A DNA stretch of 21,525 nt from Dehalococcoidia bacterium UBA2588 (lineage in GTDB: Bacteria; Chloroflexota; Dehalococcoidia; Lucifugimonadales; UBA3495). A program made the translations under genes and the position numbers. The notes beneath the pieces are model-generated. The model saw only the letters and a program-made list of their open reading frames with translations. It was not told the origin of the DNA and did no database searches. The stretch covers positions 31,715 to 53,239 of the forward strand of contig DDKW01000019.1 of assembly GCA_002339805.1 (NCBI GenBank), written 5' to 3'. Positions 1-7,675 of this stretch are shown here, piece after piece (the stretch's first letter is position 1; every line of letters starts with the position of its first letter).

Positions 1-1
1 C

Positions 2-943
2 CCAATACCTATCCCAATACAAACAGCTCCGACTGTTGAGCCCTCTGAAACCCCGCAAGCAAACGCCGCATTTATAATCACGATAGCGATTGAACAAAAT
101 CAACCGTCCCCTGATATAAATGCCAAACTAGTGGGAGTAAAAAACAAAGACAATTCTTACTGGGTAGATATAGAAATGAAATCTACTGTAGAAACGTTTG
201 ATAAAGTAGTAAAAAAGGTAATAATTGATGATTCATTTGAATATGTAGTCCGTCTATCAAAATACAATACAAATTCTTTCATTGGTCAATTCAACATTGA
301 CGATCATCTTCTAAAAGAAAAAACTCTAAAATGGGTTATCGATAATCTAGATGTAAGAATAGAAAATTTTCCAGAACGAGTCGCTTGCACCGGTAGCATG
401 AGGCCAATTATATATTGTGGTGATCTAGTAAAATACGAACCCGCAAATCATGGAGAGGAACTAAAAGTGGGTGATATTGTTACATTCAGACAGTTAGTAT
501 CTGATATAGATGCGTCTACTGAATGCCCTGTTTATGATGATGTAATCACAATCATCGAAGGATACATAATTCATAGAATAGTGCAAGTTTTGCCGAGCTA
601 TAACGTTACTCGTTACATGACTAGAGGAGACAATAATCCAGAACAAGATTCCTGTCTTGTCAAAGAAGAACATGTAATTCAGAGAGTCACCGAAATAATA
701 CCTAGATACTATGTAACAAACGATTTGGAATATGATTTCAACCAAAGTACTCACCAAAATTTACTCGAAGAAAGAAATATATTAATGGCAGATTACAGAT
801 TGGCACTTGCTGAATACAATACTAGCAGAGGCAAAGGTGCAGCAGAATCATTAACAAGTATAATATATCAACTCGAAACAAATCTAACGTCTATGCAGCA
901 AGCTCAACAAGCCATATATGATGCAGTGTTTTGGGAAGATTAG
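2..943 (+). CDS. S26 signal-peptidase-like serine protease domain protein, 5' end truncated by the window edge
   Basis: The frame is open to the left edge, so the true start lies outside; a GTG at 131 is the first start codon inside but the frame upstream (Pro/Thr-rich, linker-like) reads as normal protein. The middle carries the pattern of the Sec11/SipW branch of S26 signal peptidases: a GSMRP box with the candidate nucleophile Ser (codon 395-397), then an HRI box (His codon 572-574), then a RGDNN box (Asp codon 629-631), in the family order Ser-His-Asp. The C-terminal third is Glu/Gln-rich and probably helical or coiled coil. No transmembrane segment is visible in the part present. A role in processing secreted proteins is possible, but the long flanking regions are not those of a normal signal peptidase, so it may be a specialised protease. 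The stop codon overlaps the ribosome binding site of the next gene, which suggests cotranscription. Confidence 0.7.
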   Translation, partial: PIPIPIQTAPTVEPSETPQANAAFIITIAIEQNQPSPDINAKLVGVKNKDNSYWVDIEMKSTVETFDKVVKKVIIDDSFEYVVRLSKYNTNSFIGQFNIDDHLLKEKTLKWVIDNLDVRIENFPERVACTGSMRPIIYCGDLVKYEPANHGEELKVGDIVTFRQLVSDIDASTECPVYDDVITIIEGYIIHRIVQVLPSYNVTRYMTRGDNNPEQDSCLVKEEHVIQRVTEIIPRYYVTNDLEYDFNQSTHQNLLEERNILMADYRLALAEYNTSRGKGAAESLTSIIYQLETNLTSMQQAQQAIYDAVFWED

Positions 944-955
944 GAGGAATTTAAC

Positions 956-1285
956 ATGAAATACTTCAAAGAAACTTCAGACAGAAAATTCAAGGAACTC
1001 GCAGAAGGGGCCCGTACCCAAACGTTCTGGGGAGACAACATTCTCTTGTCGTTAGTTACTATAGACAGTAACAGTGAAGTCCCCTGGCATACCCACCCAC
1101 ATGAACAAGCAGGAATCTTGGTAGAAGGTGAATTAGAAATGGGTATCGGAGATGAAGTAAAAATCCTTCACCCAGGTGACATGTACATCATCCCAGGTGA
1201 TTTAGAACATTACGCAAAAACTTCATCAATAGCCGCCGTGGCTTTAGACATATTTAGCCCAGTCAGAGAGGAATTTAAATATTAG
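956..1285 (+). CDS. Small single-domain cupin protein
   Basis: A 109-residue protein that is almost entirely one cupin_2 barrel. Motif 1 is visible as WHTHPHEQAGILVEGELE (metal ligand candidates His45, His47 and His49/Glu50/Gln51) and motif 2 as PGDMYIIPGDLEHYA (His85). Such proteins bind a divalent metal and act as small isomerases, dioxygenases or sensors; the substrate cannot be read from the sequence. The ATG at 956 is preceded by a strong AGGAGG at 942-947 that overlaps the stop of the upstream protease-like gene, so the two are probably one transcript. Its stop lies 3 bp from the stop of the convergent gamma-glutamyltransferase gene, with no terminator between them. Confidence 0.85.
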   Translation: MKYFKETSDRKFKELAEGARTQTFWGDNILLSLVTIDSNSEVPWHTHPHEQAGILVEGELEMGIGDEVKILHPGDMYIIPGDLEHYAKTSSIAAVALDIFSPVREEFKY

Positions 1286-1288
1286 CCC

Positions 1289-2881
1289 TTACCAGCCTAC
1301 TACACATCCATCTTTTCTAGGCTCGGAACCTCCACTCAGTACTCCTGTTTCAGGATTTCGCATAATCACTTGTGCCCCGCCCATTCCAACACGGGCATGA
1401 CCTGATATTAATTGTATGTTATGTCCCATTTTACGAAGAGATTCAACAATACTCGGGTCAATGCCTTCTTCTAAGAAGACACCAGAAGGAGAAACCATAA
1501 ATCGAAGAGCATTGATAGCTTTTTGGACATCCATACCGTGATCCACTATATCGCTTACTATTTGCAAGTGCGCTTGAGGTTGCATGTAACCACCCATAAT
1601 GCCATAGCATAAAAACAGATCATCTCCTTTAGTCGCCATAGCAGGAATAATAGTATGAAATGGTCTCTTGTTTGGCTCTAATGCATTGAGATGATCTTTT
1701 TCTAATTCAAACAAAGAACCTCGATTCTGCAATACGATCCCTGTCTCAGGAACTACTAGGCCACTCCCAAAATTAGTAAAAATACTATTAATAAAAGAGC
1801 ATGCGTTACCGTCTTTATCAACGCAAGATATATAAACAGTGTCGCCATCCTTCATCACATCACCGTATGGTACATCCTGCATAGCCTTATTAGGATCAAT
1901 CAACGCTCGCCTTTTTGCAGCATATGCTTTGGACATCAACACATCCGTAGGAACATCAGACACTCTAGGGTCTGCGACGTATTTGCCCGCATCAGCAAAT
2001 GATAATCGGACTGCTTCAATCATATGGTGATAGGCCTCTACGGACTGAGCTCCCATGCCTGCAATATCGAATTCTTCAACTATATTCATTGCTTCTAATG
2101 CAACAATACCTTGTCCAGCAGGAGGACATTCCCAACATGTGACTCCTCTATAATCAGTGCTTATAGCTTCATCCCAATCAGAATGATGATTCTTCAAATC
2201 TGATTCTGTAACCCATCCACCAAGTTGTTGGACGTAATCTGAAATCTTCTTGGCAATCTCTCCAGTATAGAACGCCTCTGATCCTCCTTCCGCTATAGCT
2301 TGAAGAGTCTTACCCAAGGTAGGCAATTTAACAAAATCTCCTTCATTTGGACCTTTACCTGAAAATAAAAATTCATTTCCTGAAGGATACTGAGCTAATT
2401 TGTCTAATTGACCCTTCCATTGATAGGAAATTATGTCTGAGACGGCAAATCCGTTAATCGCATAATCAATAGCAGGCTTCAGAACTTCTTGTAAGGTCAT
2501 ATTTCCATACTCATTCATGATTGTTTCCCAACCATCAACAGTACCGGGGACAGATACAGAGTATGGTCCTATATCAGGCAGTTTATTAAATCCTTTAGAT
2601 TTAAGTTCTTCAATAGATGCCCCGGAACCTGATCTACCACTCCCGTTCAAAGAAACTACTTTTTTAGTGTCGGCCATTCTTACAAGAGCGAACATGTCGC
2701 CACCTATTCCAGTAGATTCTGGTTCCACCACATTTAATACTGCAGCAGCAGCTACACAAGCATCGATAGCATTTCCGCCATCAAACAATACTTTTAATCC
2801 CGCTATAGCCGCCAAAGGCTGACTGGTAGCTATCATTCCGTTGTTGCCATGAACAGTAGATCTTCTAGAATCGAAAAACAT
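1289..2881 (-). CDS. ggt: Gamma-glutamyltransferase family protein (YwrD-like, no signal peptide)
   Basis: 530 residues, spanning the whole gamma-glutamyltranspeptidase family (Ntn hydrolase). The N-terminal region has the family signature around GNAIDACVAAA and ESTGIGGDMF (residues 36-64). The self-cleaving catalytic threonine is most likely Thr348 in GDTVYISCVDKDGN, which aligns with the TTHYSVVDKDGN block of E. coli Ggt. The C-terminus has the usual GAQVIMRNPETGVL...GGSEPRKDG ending. The enzyme would hydrolyse or transfer gamma-glutamyl groups from glutathione or related compounds. There is no signal peptide, so a cytoplasmic form like Bacillus YwrD is more likely than the periplasmic type. 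The ATG at 2881 has a modest GAGAGGG upstream. It is divergent from the peroxiredoxin gene, which would suit a thiol or redox theme, but this is inference. Confidence 0.92.
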   Translation of the reverse strand: MFFDSRRSTVHGNNGMIATSQPLAAIAGLKVLFDGGNAIDACVAAAAVLNVVEPESTGIGGDMFALVRMADTKKVVSLNGSGRSGSGASIEELKSKGFNKLPDIGPYSVSVPGTVDGWETIMNEYGNMTLQEVLKPAIDYAINGFAVSDIISYQWKGQLDKLAQYPSGNEFLFSGKGPNEGDFVKLPTLGKTLQAIAEGGSEAFYTGEIAKKISDYVQQLGGWVTESDLKNHHSDWDEAISTDYRGVTCWECPPAGQGIVALEAMNIVEEFDIAGMGAQSVEAYHHMIEAVRLSFADAGKYVADPRVSDVPTDVLMSKAYAAKRRALIDPNKAMQDVPYGDVMKDGDTVYISCVDKDGNACSFINSIFTNFGSGLVVPETGIVLQNRGSLFELEKDHLNALEPNKRPFHTIIPAMATKGDDLFLCYGIMGGYMQPQAHLQIVSDIVDHGMDVQKAINALRFMVSPSGVFLEEGIDPSIVESLRKMGHNIQLISGHARVGMGGAQVIMRNPETGVLSGGSEPRKDGCVVGW

Positions 2882-2912
2882 CTATACCCTCTCATCGATA
2901 GTGCGCACAATA

Positions 2913-2950
2913 TTGATTCCCAATTGCGCCCACCTATATTTGCGTATATT
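2913..2950 (+). promoter_or_regulatory. Candidate promoter(s) for the peroxiredoxin gene
   Basis: Two overlapping sigma-70-like pairs lie in the 109-bp divergent space: TTGATT at 2913-2918 with TATATT at 2935-2940 (16 bp spacing), and TTGCGC at 2924-2929 with TATATT at 2945-2950 (15 bp). A good ribosome binding site, TAGGAG at 2979-2984, then precedes the ATG at 2991. AT-rich DNA gives such matches easily, so this is weak. Confidence 0.3.
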
Positions 2951-2990
2951 ATAGCCCTACCAACTAAGAATATCATTATAGGAGTTCAGC

Positions 2991-3464
2991 ATGGCCATAA
3001 CAGTAGGACAACAAGCGCCCCAATTCACACTTTACGATACAGATAAAAATCAAGTCTCATTAAGTGACTTTAAAGGAGAAAACGTAATACTCAGTTTTTT
3101 CCCTGGTGCATTTACGGGAGTATGTAACACTATGGCTTGCACTTTGAATGATAGGTCTAGTGACTTCAATTCGCTTAATGCGAAAGTATTAGCTGTAAGC
3201 GTCGACTCCATCTTCTCGCAGCAAGTATGGAAAGAACAAAACGGTATGAATTACACCGTATTGAGTGACTATAATCGAGAAGTTGTAAAATCATACGACG
3301 TCATTTGGGAAAATCTAGCCGCCTTAGAAGGATACAACACTGCCAACCGAGCCGTATTCATAATAAACGGAGAAGGATCTGTAGCATATGCGTGGATTGC
3401 TCCTAATCCCGGGGTTGAACCAGATTATGACGAAATCGTAGCTACTCTAGGAACATTAAACTAA
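2991..3464 (+). CDS. Peroxiredoxin of the Bcp/AhpE type
   Basis: 157 residues, full length for a thioredoxin-fold peroxiredoxin. The peroxidatic cysteine is Cys45 in the PGAFTGVC motif (family pattern PxxxT/SxxC). A second cysteine, Cys50, sits five residues later, as in E. coli Bcp, where the equivalent pair forms the intramolecular disulfide; Arg120 in NRAVF is probably the conserved active-site arginine. It would reduce hydrogen peroxide and organic hydroperoxides in the cytoplasm with electrons from thioredoxin or a similar donor. The ATG at 2991 has TAGGAG 6 nt upstream. The HAD dehalogenase gene follows after 16 bp and is probably in the same transcript. Confidence 0.93.
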   Translation: MAITVGQQAPQFTLYDTDKNQVSLSDFKGENVILSFFPGAFTGVCNTMACTLNDRSSDFNSLNAKVLAVSVDSIFSQQVWKEQNGMNYTVLSDYNREVVKSYDVIWENLAALEGYNTANRAVFIINGEGSVAYAWIAPNPGVEPDYDEIVATLGTLN

Positions 3465-3480
3465 ATTACGAGGTACATGT

Positions 3481-4200
3481 ATGCCAGACAATAATAACCA
3501 GCAAGCTTTTATATTTGATGTATTTGGTACAGTCGTTAATTGGAGAGGAAGCATAATTGCTCAAGGCGAAAATTTTGGAGCAAAATATAATATTCAAACT
3601 GACTGGGCCGCATTTGCTGACAAATGGCGAGGAAAATACCAACCATTTATGGACAAGGTCAGAAATGAAGAGATACCTTGGACAAATCTAGATGCATTAC
3701 ACAGGATGGCTCTGATTGAGCTCTTAGAAGAACTTGAGATACACAATCTTTCCGATAATCAAATAGAAGAATTGCTTTATTTCTGGCATAACTTAAAACC
3801 ATGGTCAGACACTGTAGCAGGGCTATATCGTCTTAAAAACAAATATATAATTGCTCCCATGTCTAACGGCAATATTCGCCTTATGACAGACATGGCAAAA
3901 AACGGGAATATGCCGTGGGACTGTATATTAGGAGCAGAGGTTGCAAAGCATTACAAACCGCACCCAAGGAGCTACTTGACTGCTGTTGAACTTCTAGGAC
4001 TTACGCCTGACCAAGTGGTAATGACAGCTGCTCATGAAAGAGACTTATTAGCAGCTCAAAAAGTCGGGCTTAAGACCGCATTTGTAGCGAGACCAATGGA
4101 ATTTGGAACCTTGAATACGAATCTGCCCGACCCACAAAATCACCCGTTTGATTTCTATGCTACAAGTTTCGTGGATCTAGCTGGACAAGTTGGAGCATAA
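3481..4200 (+). CDS. HAD superfamily hydrolase, haloacid dehalogenase type II-like
   Basis: 239 residues. HAD motif I is FDVFGTVVNW with the candidate nucleophile Asp13; motif II is the PMSNGN block; the motif III lysine is in AKHYKPHP; the final motif is TAAHERDLLAAQKVGL. The helical cap follows motif I, as in L-2-haloacid dehalogenases, and the overall length matches that subfamily. The actual substrate could be a 2-haloacid or a phosphate ester; family membership alone does not decide. The motif IV region (HERD) differs from the SSNAWD of proven dehalogenases, which favours caution. GAGG at 3470-3473 precedes the ATG. The gene ends 3 bp from the convergent monooxygenase gene. Confidence 0.85.
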   Translation: MPDNNNQQAFIFDVFGTVVNWRGSIIAQGENFGAKYNIQTDWAAFADKWRGKYQPFMDKVRNEEIPWTNLDALHRMALIELLEELEIHNLSDNQIEELLYFWHNLKPWSDTVAGLYRLKNKYIIAPMSNGNIRLMTDMAKNGNMPWDCILGAEVAKHYKPHPRSYLTAVELLGLTPDQVVMTAAHERDLLAAQKVGLKTAFVARPMEFGTLNTNLPDPQNHPFDFYATSFVDLAGQVGA

Positions 4201-4203
4201 GGT

Positions 4204-5232
4204 CTAGGAGGCTTCAACTAACCCGCACGTATCAGCCACCAACTGATAGGAATACTCGCGTTCTTGATATCCGTGGCATATCGTAACGATGCTCAGATCC
4301 TTAGTCTGATAGTCTCCAGATATCTTTTCTAAAGCCTTTTTAACAGTAGAAGGACTACCATCCACACAATTTTTAGCATAATTCTGTACAAATTCCAGTT
4401 CATCAATCATATATTGGTAATTAGACGCAAATTCAGGAGAAGGTATGCCTTTGGCTCTTCCGGTTATAGAAAATAACCTACCTAAATTTCTTGATGCGGC
4501 TAGACGCCTAGCCTCTTCATCAGTATCAGCACATAGCACATGTACTCCTACATTTACCAATGGTTCTGGCAGAAAATCTGAAGCTACGAAATTCTTACGA
4601 TAAGCATCTACTATCATGGGACCTTCTGAAGATCCCATACCAAAAAAATGTGCATATGCAAAAGGAAGTCCCATCTGAGCTGCCATGAAAGCACTTTCAT
4701 ACTTCGAGCCTAACAACCAAACTTTAGGCACGGTATCTCCTTTGTGCCCAACTGTGACATTACTAAAAAGATTATCGTCTGTATGCTGGTCTGTTAGATA
4801 GTTAAGGACATCTGAAACTTGTTTGGGATAATGTTGCGGGCCTGTAGGAGGAGAAGGGAAGGAGAGAGCTGATGCGGTAACCTGATCACTTCCTGGAGCC
4901 CTTCCGAGTCCCAATTCTATTCTTCCGGGAAAGAATAAATTCAACATATTAAATACTTCTGCAACTTTGAAAGCACTATAATGGGTCAACATGACTCCTC
5001 CGCTCCCAACGTTAATCGTTTTAGTATTTGCAGCTATTTGACCAATCAAAATCTCAGGGGCGTTACCTGCAAAATTCGCAATGTTGTGATGTTCTGCTAC
5101 CCAATATCTGGAATACCCAAACCTCTCAGCAGCTTTTGCTAAAGCCACCGTCTCATTTAATGCATCAGAAGCAGATCCGTCCATTCTAATTGGTGACTGA
5201 TCTACAACACTTAATTTCAAATTCGCACTCAT
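4204..5232 (-). CDS. LLM-class flavin-dependent oxidoreductase (luciferase-like monooxygenase)
   Basis: 342 residues, full length for the bacterial-luciferase-like TIM-barrel family in the MsnO8/YhbW branch. Family blocks include LSVVDQSPIR at the N-terminus, RYWVAEHHNIANFAGNAPEI (residues about 42-61), SGGVMLTHYSAFKVAE and PGRIELGLGRAPGSD (flavin-binding region), and LLGSKYESAFMAAQMGLPFAYAHFF. The enzyme would use reduced FMN (or F420 in some relatives) and oxygen to oxidise an organic substrate that cannot be named from sequence. AAGGCGGG lies upstream of the ATG at 5232. It is monocistronic as far as can be seen: convergent with the HAD gene on one side, and divergent from the pst cluster across a 313-bp gap on the other. 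Confidence 0.92.
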   Translation of the reverse strand: MSANLKLSVVDQSPIRMDGSASDALNETVALAKAAERFGYSRYWVAEHHNIANFAGNAPEILIGQIAANTKTINVGSGGVMLTHYSAFKVAEVFNMLNLFFPGRIELGLGRAPGSDQVTASALSFPSPPTGPQHYPKQVSDVLNYLTDQHTDDNLFSNVTVGHKGDTVPKVWLLGSKYESAFMAAQMGLPFAYAHFFGMGSSEGPMIVDAYRKNFVASDFLPEPLVNVGVHVLCADTDEEARRLAASRNLGRLFSITGRAKGIPSPEFASNYQYMIDELEFVQNYAKNCVDGSPSTVKKALEKISGDYQTKDLSIVTICHGYQEREYSYQLVADTCGLVEAS

Positions 5233-5545
5233 ATTAGCCCGCCTTTATAGTCTCCATTTTACATTAATCTTGCGAAATTCACACAACTTTGGTTTTAGAC
5301 CTACCAAACTATAAACATACCGAATCCATAACCTGATTCTTGCATACTGTCTCTAAATCACACTCTAATTACGAAAATCGTTTAATAATTTAATTTATCC
5401 GTAAATTATGTCTATGAAACTCAACTGCAATGTCCTGGCTGTATTGACAAATATATGATGCAGGATAATAATGACAGCGTTATATTCCGCGATGAGCGGG
5501 GCACCTAAACAAAAAAACTAAAAAGGTTAAAGGAATTTTTTTTTT
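5233..5545. promoter_or_regulatory. 313-bp divergent intergenic region upstream of the pst cluster
   Basis: No gene is convincing here. A TTGACA at 5444-5449 is followed by AT-rich candidates for a -10 element (TAATAA at 5466-5471, 16 bp spacing; GATAAT at 5464-5469 is too close at 14 bp). CTGTC at 5347-5351 followed by TAAAT and CACACT loosely recalls one half of the enterobacterial Pho box, but the match is too poor to call. CCGC-GATGA-GCGG at 5487-5499 is a 4-bp inverted repeat with no U tract. AAAGGA at 5529-5534 and a run of ten T residues precede the GTG start at 5546. Confidence 0.4.
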
Positions 5546-6502
5546 GTGAAGCCTCAAGCAATGATGACGGCAACCAGTTACACTACTGCGGTCATGGCAA
5601 TCATGGCCAGCTTTTGTATCATCATATTTACATCCTGCTCAAACTCACACACAGAAATCATTCAAATAACCGGCTCTAATGAGCTCACTTCCATCACTCA
5701 AGCATTATCTGATGAGTACTACATAGCCACAGAAGGCCGAATCCAGTCATCTGTTACATCTTCTAACGCCGACGAAGCATTCAAAGATCTATGCTTAGGC
5801 CGAATCCATGTCGCTGCTTCATCTAGACCCATCACTGTCAATGAAATCGCTCAATGCAGCGATTCAAGTATCAAAGTCGTAGAAATACCTATAGCGAGTG
5901 TGCCGACTGTCGTGGTGACTCATTCAATGAACAAACAATATCCTAAATGCTTGTCTAACGAAGAGATGAAAGACTTATGGAATGGAACAAGCGATCTGGG
6001 ACTGACCTTGTATAGACCAGAAAACAATTCGGACCTTTCAAAATACCTGGATGCTCAGTTTGGCTCTAACATGGAAAATAATTCAGAAGAATTAAATAAT
6101 ACCTCCGAAACCATAGTCGTCGATCTCACTAATGATACCCGCGGAATAGGTTACTTAGATTATGTGACATATAGTTTAGTAGAGGACTATCTAAACCCAA
6201 TAGGTTTGCAGAGCTCCACTGATGCATGTTCAATACCAACGCCCAGCAAAATCAACAAAGGCAAATATGACGTGCTCAATCGCACACTTTTCCTCTACTT
6301 TCGGCACGACTTGCTAAAGAAAAACTATTTATCCGGATTCGCTGAAATGACTATGGATGAATCATCAATAAATATAATTTCTAATCTTGGTTACACCACA
6401 TTGGATTCAACCGTATACACAGAGAACCGTATCCTGCTAGCCGAAAGGACGGCTGGATCTCGCTATGCAGAAAAGGATCAAAATACAGGAGGTATAAAAT
6501 AA
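5546..6502 (+). CDS. PstS-like lipoprotein paralog with degenerate phosphate-binding loops
   Basis: 318 residues. The N-terminus has a hydrophobic stretch (about 15-30) ending in IFTSC, so Cys31 is a plausible lipid-anchor cysteine. The fold follows that of the canonical PstS encoded next to it: the same order of blocks, shared DEYYIATEGRI/EEYYIKTKGEI, shared SSRPI/NASRP and a matching C-terminal half. However, the phosphate-contact loops have changed: GSSTVFP has become GSNELTS (43-49), SGTGGGM has become SSNADEA (72-78), and the loop GPGQDSGTF has become RPENNSDLS (157-165). It may bind another anion, act as a sensor or be decaying. The start is GTG 5546 behind AAAGGA and a T run; ATG codons at 5561 and 5564 are alternatives. 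It is first in the pst gene order. Confidence 0.85.
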   Translation: MKPQAMMTATSYTTAVMAIMASFCIIIFTSCSNSHTEIIQITGSNELTSITQALSDEYYIATEGRIQSSVTSSNADEAFKDLCLGRIHVAASSRPITVNEIAQCSDSSIKVVEIPIASVPTVVVTHSMNKQYPKCLSNEEMKDLWNGTSDLGLTLYRPENNSDLSKYLDAQFGSNMENNSEELNNTSETIVVDLTNDTRGIGYLDYVTYSLVEDYLNPIGLQSSTDACSIPTPSKINKGKYDVLNRTLFLYFRHDLLKKNYLSGFAEMTMDESSINIISNLGYTTLDSTVYTENRILLAERTAGSRYAEKDQNTGGIK

Positions 6503-6519
6503 ACAATTTTTATCTGAAA

Positions 6520-6530
6520 TTTGTATACAA
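6520..6530. repeat. Palindromic element TTTGTATACAA, copy 1
   Basis: TTGTATACAA at 6521-6530 is a perfect 10-bp palindrome in the gap between the two pstS-type genes. The 11-bp string TTTGTATACAA recurs in the pstS-pstC gap (7677-7687), inside a 14-bp perfect palindrome. It could be an operator for a dimeric regulator; PhoB-type boxes are direct repeats, so this would be a different regulator. Confidence 0.45.
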
Positions 6531-6531
6531 G

Positions 6532-6559
6532 CTATAAAAAACTATAAAAACTATAAAAA
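6532..6559 (+). repeat. Short tandem repeat, three CTATAAAAA units
   Basis: Units of 10, 9 and 9 bp (CTATAAAAAA, CTATAAAAA, CTATAAAAA) run head to tail from 6532 to 6559, and a partial CTATT follows before GGAGA at 6565-6569. They lie directly upstream of the canonical pstS. A direct-repeat operator, an upstream A-tract promoter element or replication slippage would all explain them. Confidence 0.5.
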
Positions 6560-6582
6560 CTATTGGAGACAATACAAACTAA

Positions 6583-7629
6583 ATGACAACGCGGATAAAA
6601 AAACAAACGTTTATAACACTGACTCTATTGGCAGCACTACTTGCGATAAGTATTGCATGTTCAACAGAAAATCAGACGAAAGAAGGATCAGCCGAAACAT
6701 CGAAAGATTTACAAATCATTTCCCTGGATGGCTCCAGCACTGTATTCCCTGTAACAGAAGCAGTGGCTGAGGAGTATTACATAAAAACCAAAGGAGAGAT
6801 CCCAGTCACTGTTGGAGTGTCTGGTACTGGGGGAGGGATGAAAAAATTCTGCCGAGGAGAAACACACATCTCTAACGCTTCCCGTCCACAAAAAGAAAAG
6901 GAGAGACTCTTATGTGAAGAGGGTGGCTTTACATCTGTTGAGCTACCTGTGGCAATTGACGGTATAAGCGTCGTAGTAAACAAAGAGAACGATTTTGTTG
7001 ACTGCATTACTGTTGAACAATTGAATACGATGTGGGATCCATCTTCAGAAGGCAAGATTACTATGTGGAATCAAGTTGATCCTAGTTGGCCAGCAGAAAA
7101 AATGGAACTCTATGGCCCTGGTCAAGACTCAGGTACTTTTGACTACTTCACCGAAACAGTCAATGGTGAATCGCAAGCATCGAGAGGAGACTTTACAGCA
7201 AGTGAAGACGACAACGTGCTAGTTACAGGAGTATCTGGAGATAAGTATGCCTTAGCATACTTTGGCTATGCATACTACGCAGAAAACGCGAGTAAACTTA
7301 AAGCAATAGAAATCGTAAATGACCAAGGTGACTGCGTGGCTCCAGAAGCTGCAGCTATCAACAGTGGAGTATACAACCCTCTCTCACGTCCACTATTTAT
7401 CTACGTTCGAGGTGACGTTGCTGGAGTCGAACCAGTTAAGAGCTTCGTAGAATTCTACTTGAGTCCTACCGGACGAGAATTAGTAGGGGAAGCGGGATAT
7501 GTTGCATACCCTGACGAAGTTTATGAATTAGCTCTTGGAAGACTACAGAATGTAAACACAGAATTGCTTTGGGGCGGTGCAAGCCCAAAGTCAGGCGGAG
7601 TTATGGAGAGACTAAAGAATAATCAATAA
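6583..7629 (+). CDS. pstS: PstS, phosphate ABC transporter substrate-binding lipoprotein
   Basis: 348 residues. A charged N-terminus and a hydrophobic stretch end at Cys26 (AISIAC), a lipoprotein-type signal although the -3 position is Ser. All phosphate-binding segments of the cyanobacterial/Chloroflexi PstS type are present: DGSSTVFP (49-56), SGTGGGMKKFCRGE (80-93), SNASRP (97-102) and YGPGQDSGTFDYF (177-189). It captures orthophosphate outside the membrane and delivers it to PstC-PstA. GGAGA at 6565-6569 is the only ribosome-binding-like site, 13 nt before the ATG. The gene lies 80 bp after its divergent paralog and 153 bp before pstC; a strong hairpin just after the stop could set its expression above that of the permease genes. 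Confidence 0.96.
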   Translation: MTTRIKKQTFITLTLLAALLAISIACSTENQTKEGSAETSKDLQIISLDGSSTVFPVTEAVAEEYYIKTKGEIPVTVGVSGTGGGMKKFCRGETHISNASRPQKEKERLLCEEGGFTSVELPVAIDGISVVVNKENDFVDCITVEQLNTMWDPSSEGKITMWNQVDPSWPAEKMELYGPGQDSGTFDYFTETVNGESQASRGDFTASEDDNVLVTGVSGDKYALAYFGYAYYAENASKLKAIEIVNDQGDCVAPEAAAINSGVYNPLSRPLFIYVRGDVAGVEPVKSFVEFYLSPTGRELVGEAGYVAYPDEVYELALGRLQNVNTELLWGGASPKSGGVMERLKNNQ

Positions 7630-7631
7630 AG

Positions 7632-7669
7632 TTTGAATGGGTCCGTTTCTCCAAACGGACCCATTCAAA
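7632..7669. terminator. 17-bp perfect-stem hairpin between pstS and pstC
   Basis: Positions 7632-7648 pair without mismatch with 7653-7669 around the loop CTCC. The sequence after it on the plus strand (ATAATAG) is not a proper U tract. It is therefore more likely a partial terminator or a 3'-end-protecting structure, as between the binding-protein and permease genes of other ABC operons, than a full stop. Confidence 0.7.
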
Positions 7670-7675
7670 ATAATA

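Noticed and set aside
494..757. Minus-strand frame of 87 codons inside the protease-like gene
   Set aside because: Shadow of the plus-strand gene, which has catalytic motifs; no ribosome binding site or family features.
5347..5366. Pho box upstream of the pst cluster
   Set aside because: Only a partial CTGTC match with no properly spaced second repeat.
5408..5458. 16-codon frame upstream of the pst cluster with one Cys codon
   Set aside because: No ribosome binding site, no terminator after it, and it overlaps the candidate -35 box; length alone is not evidence.
6532..6559. CRISPR-like array
   Set aside because: The units are 9-10 bp without spacers; a simple tandem repeat.
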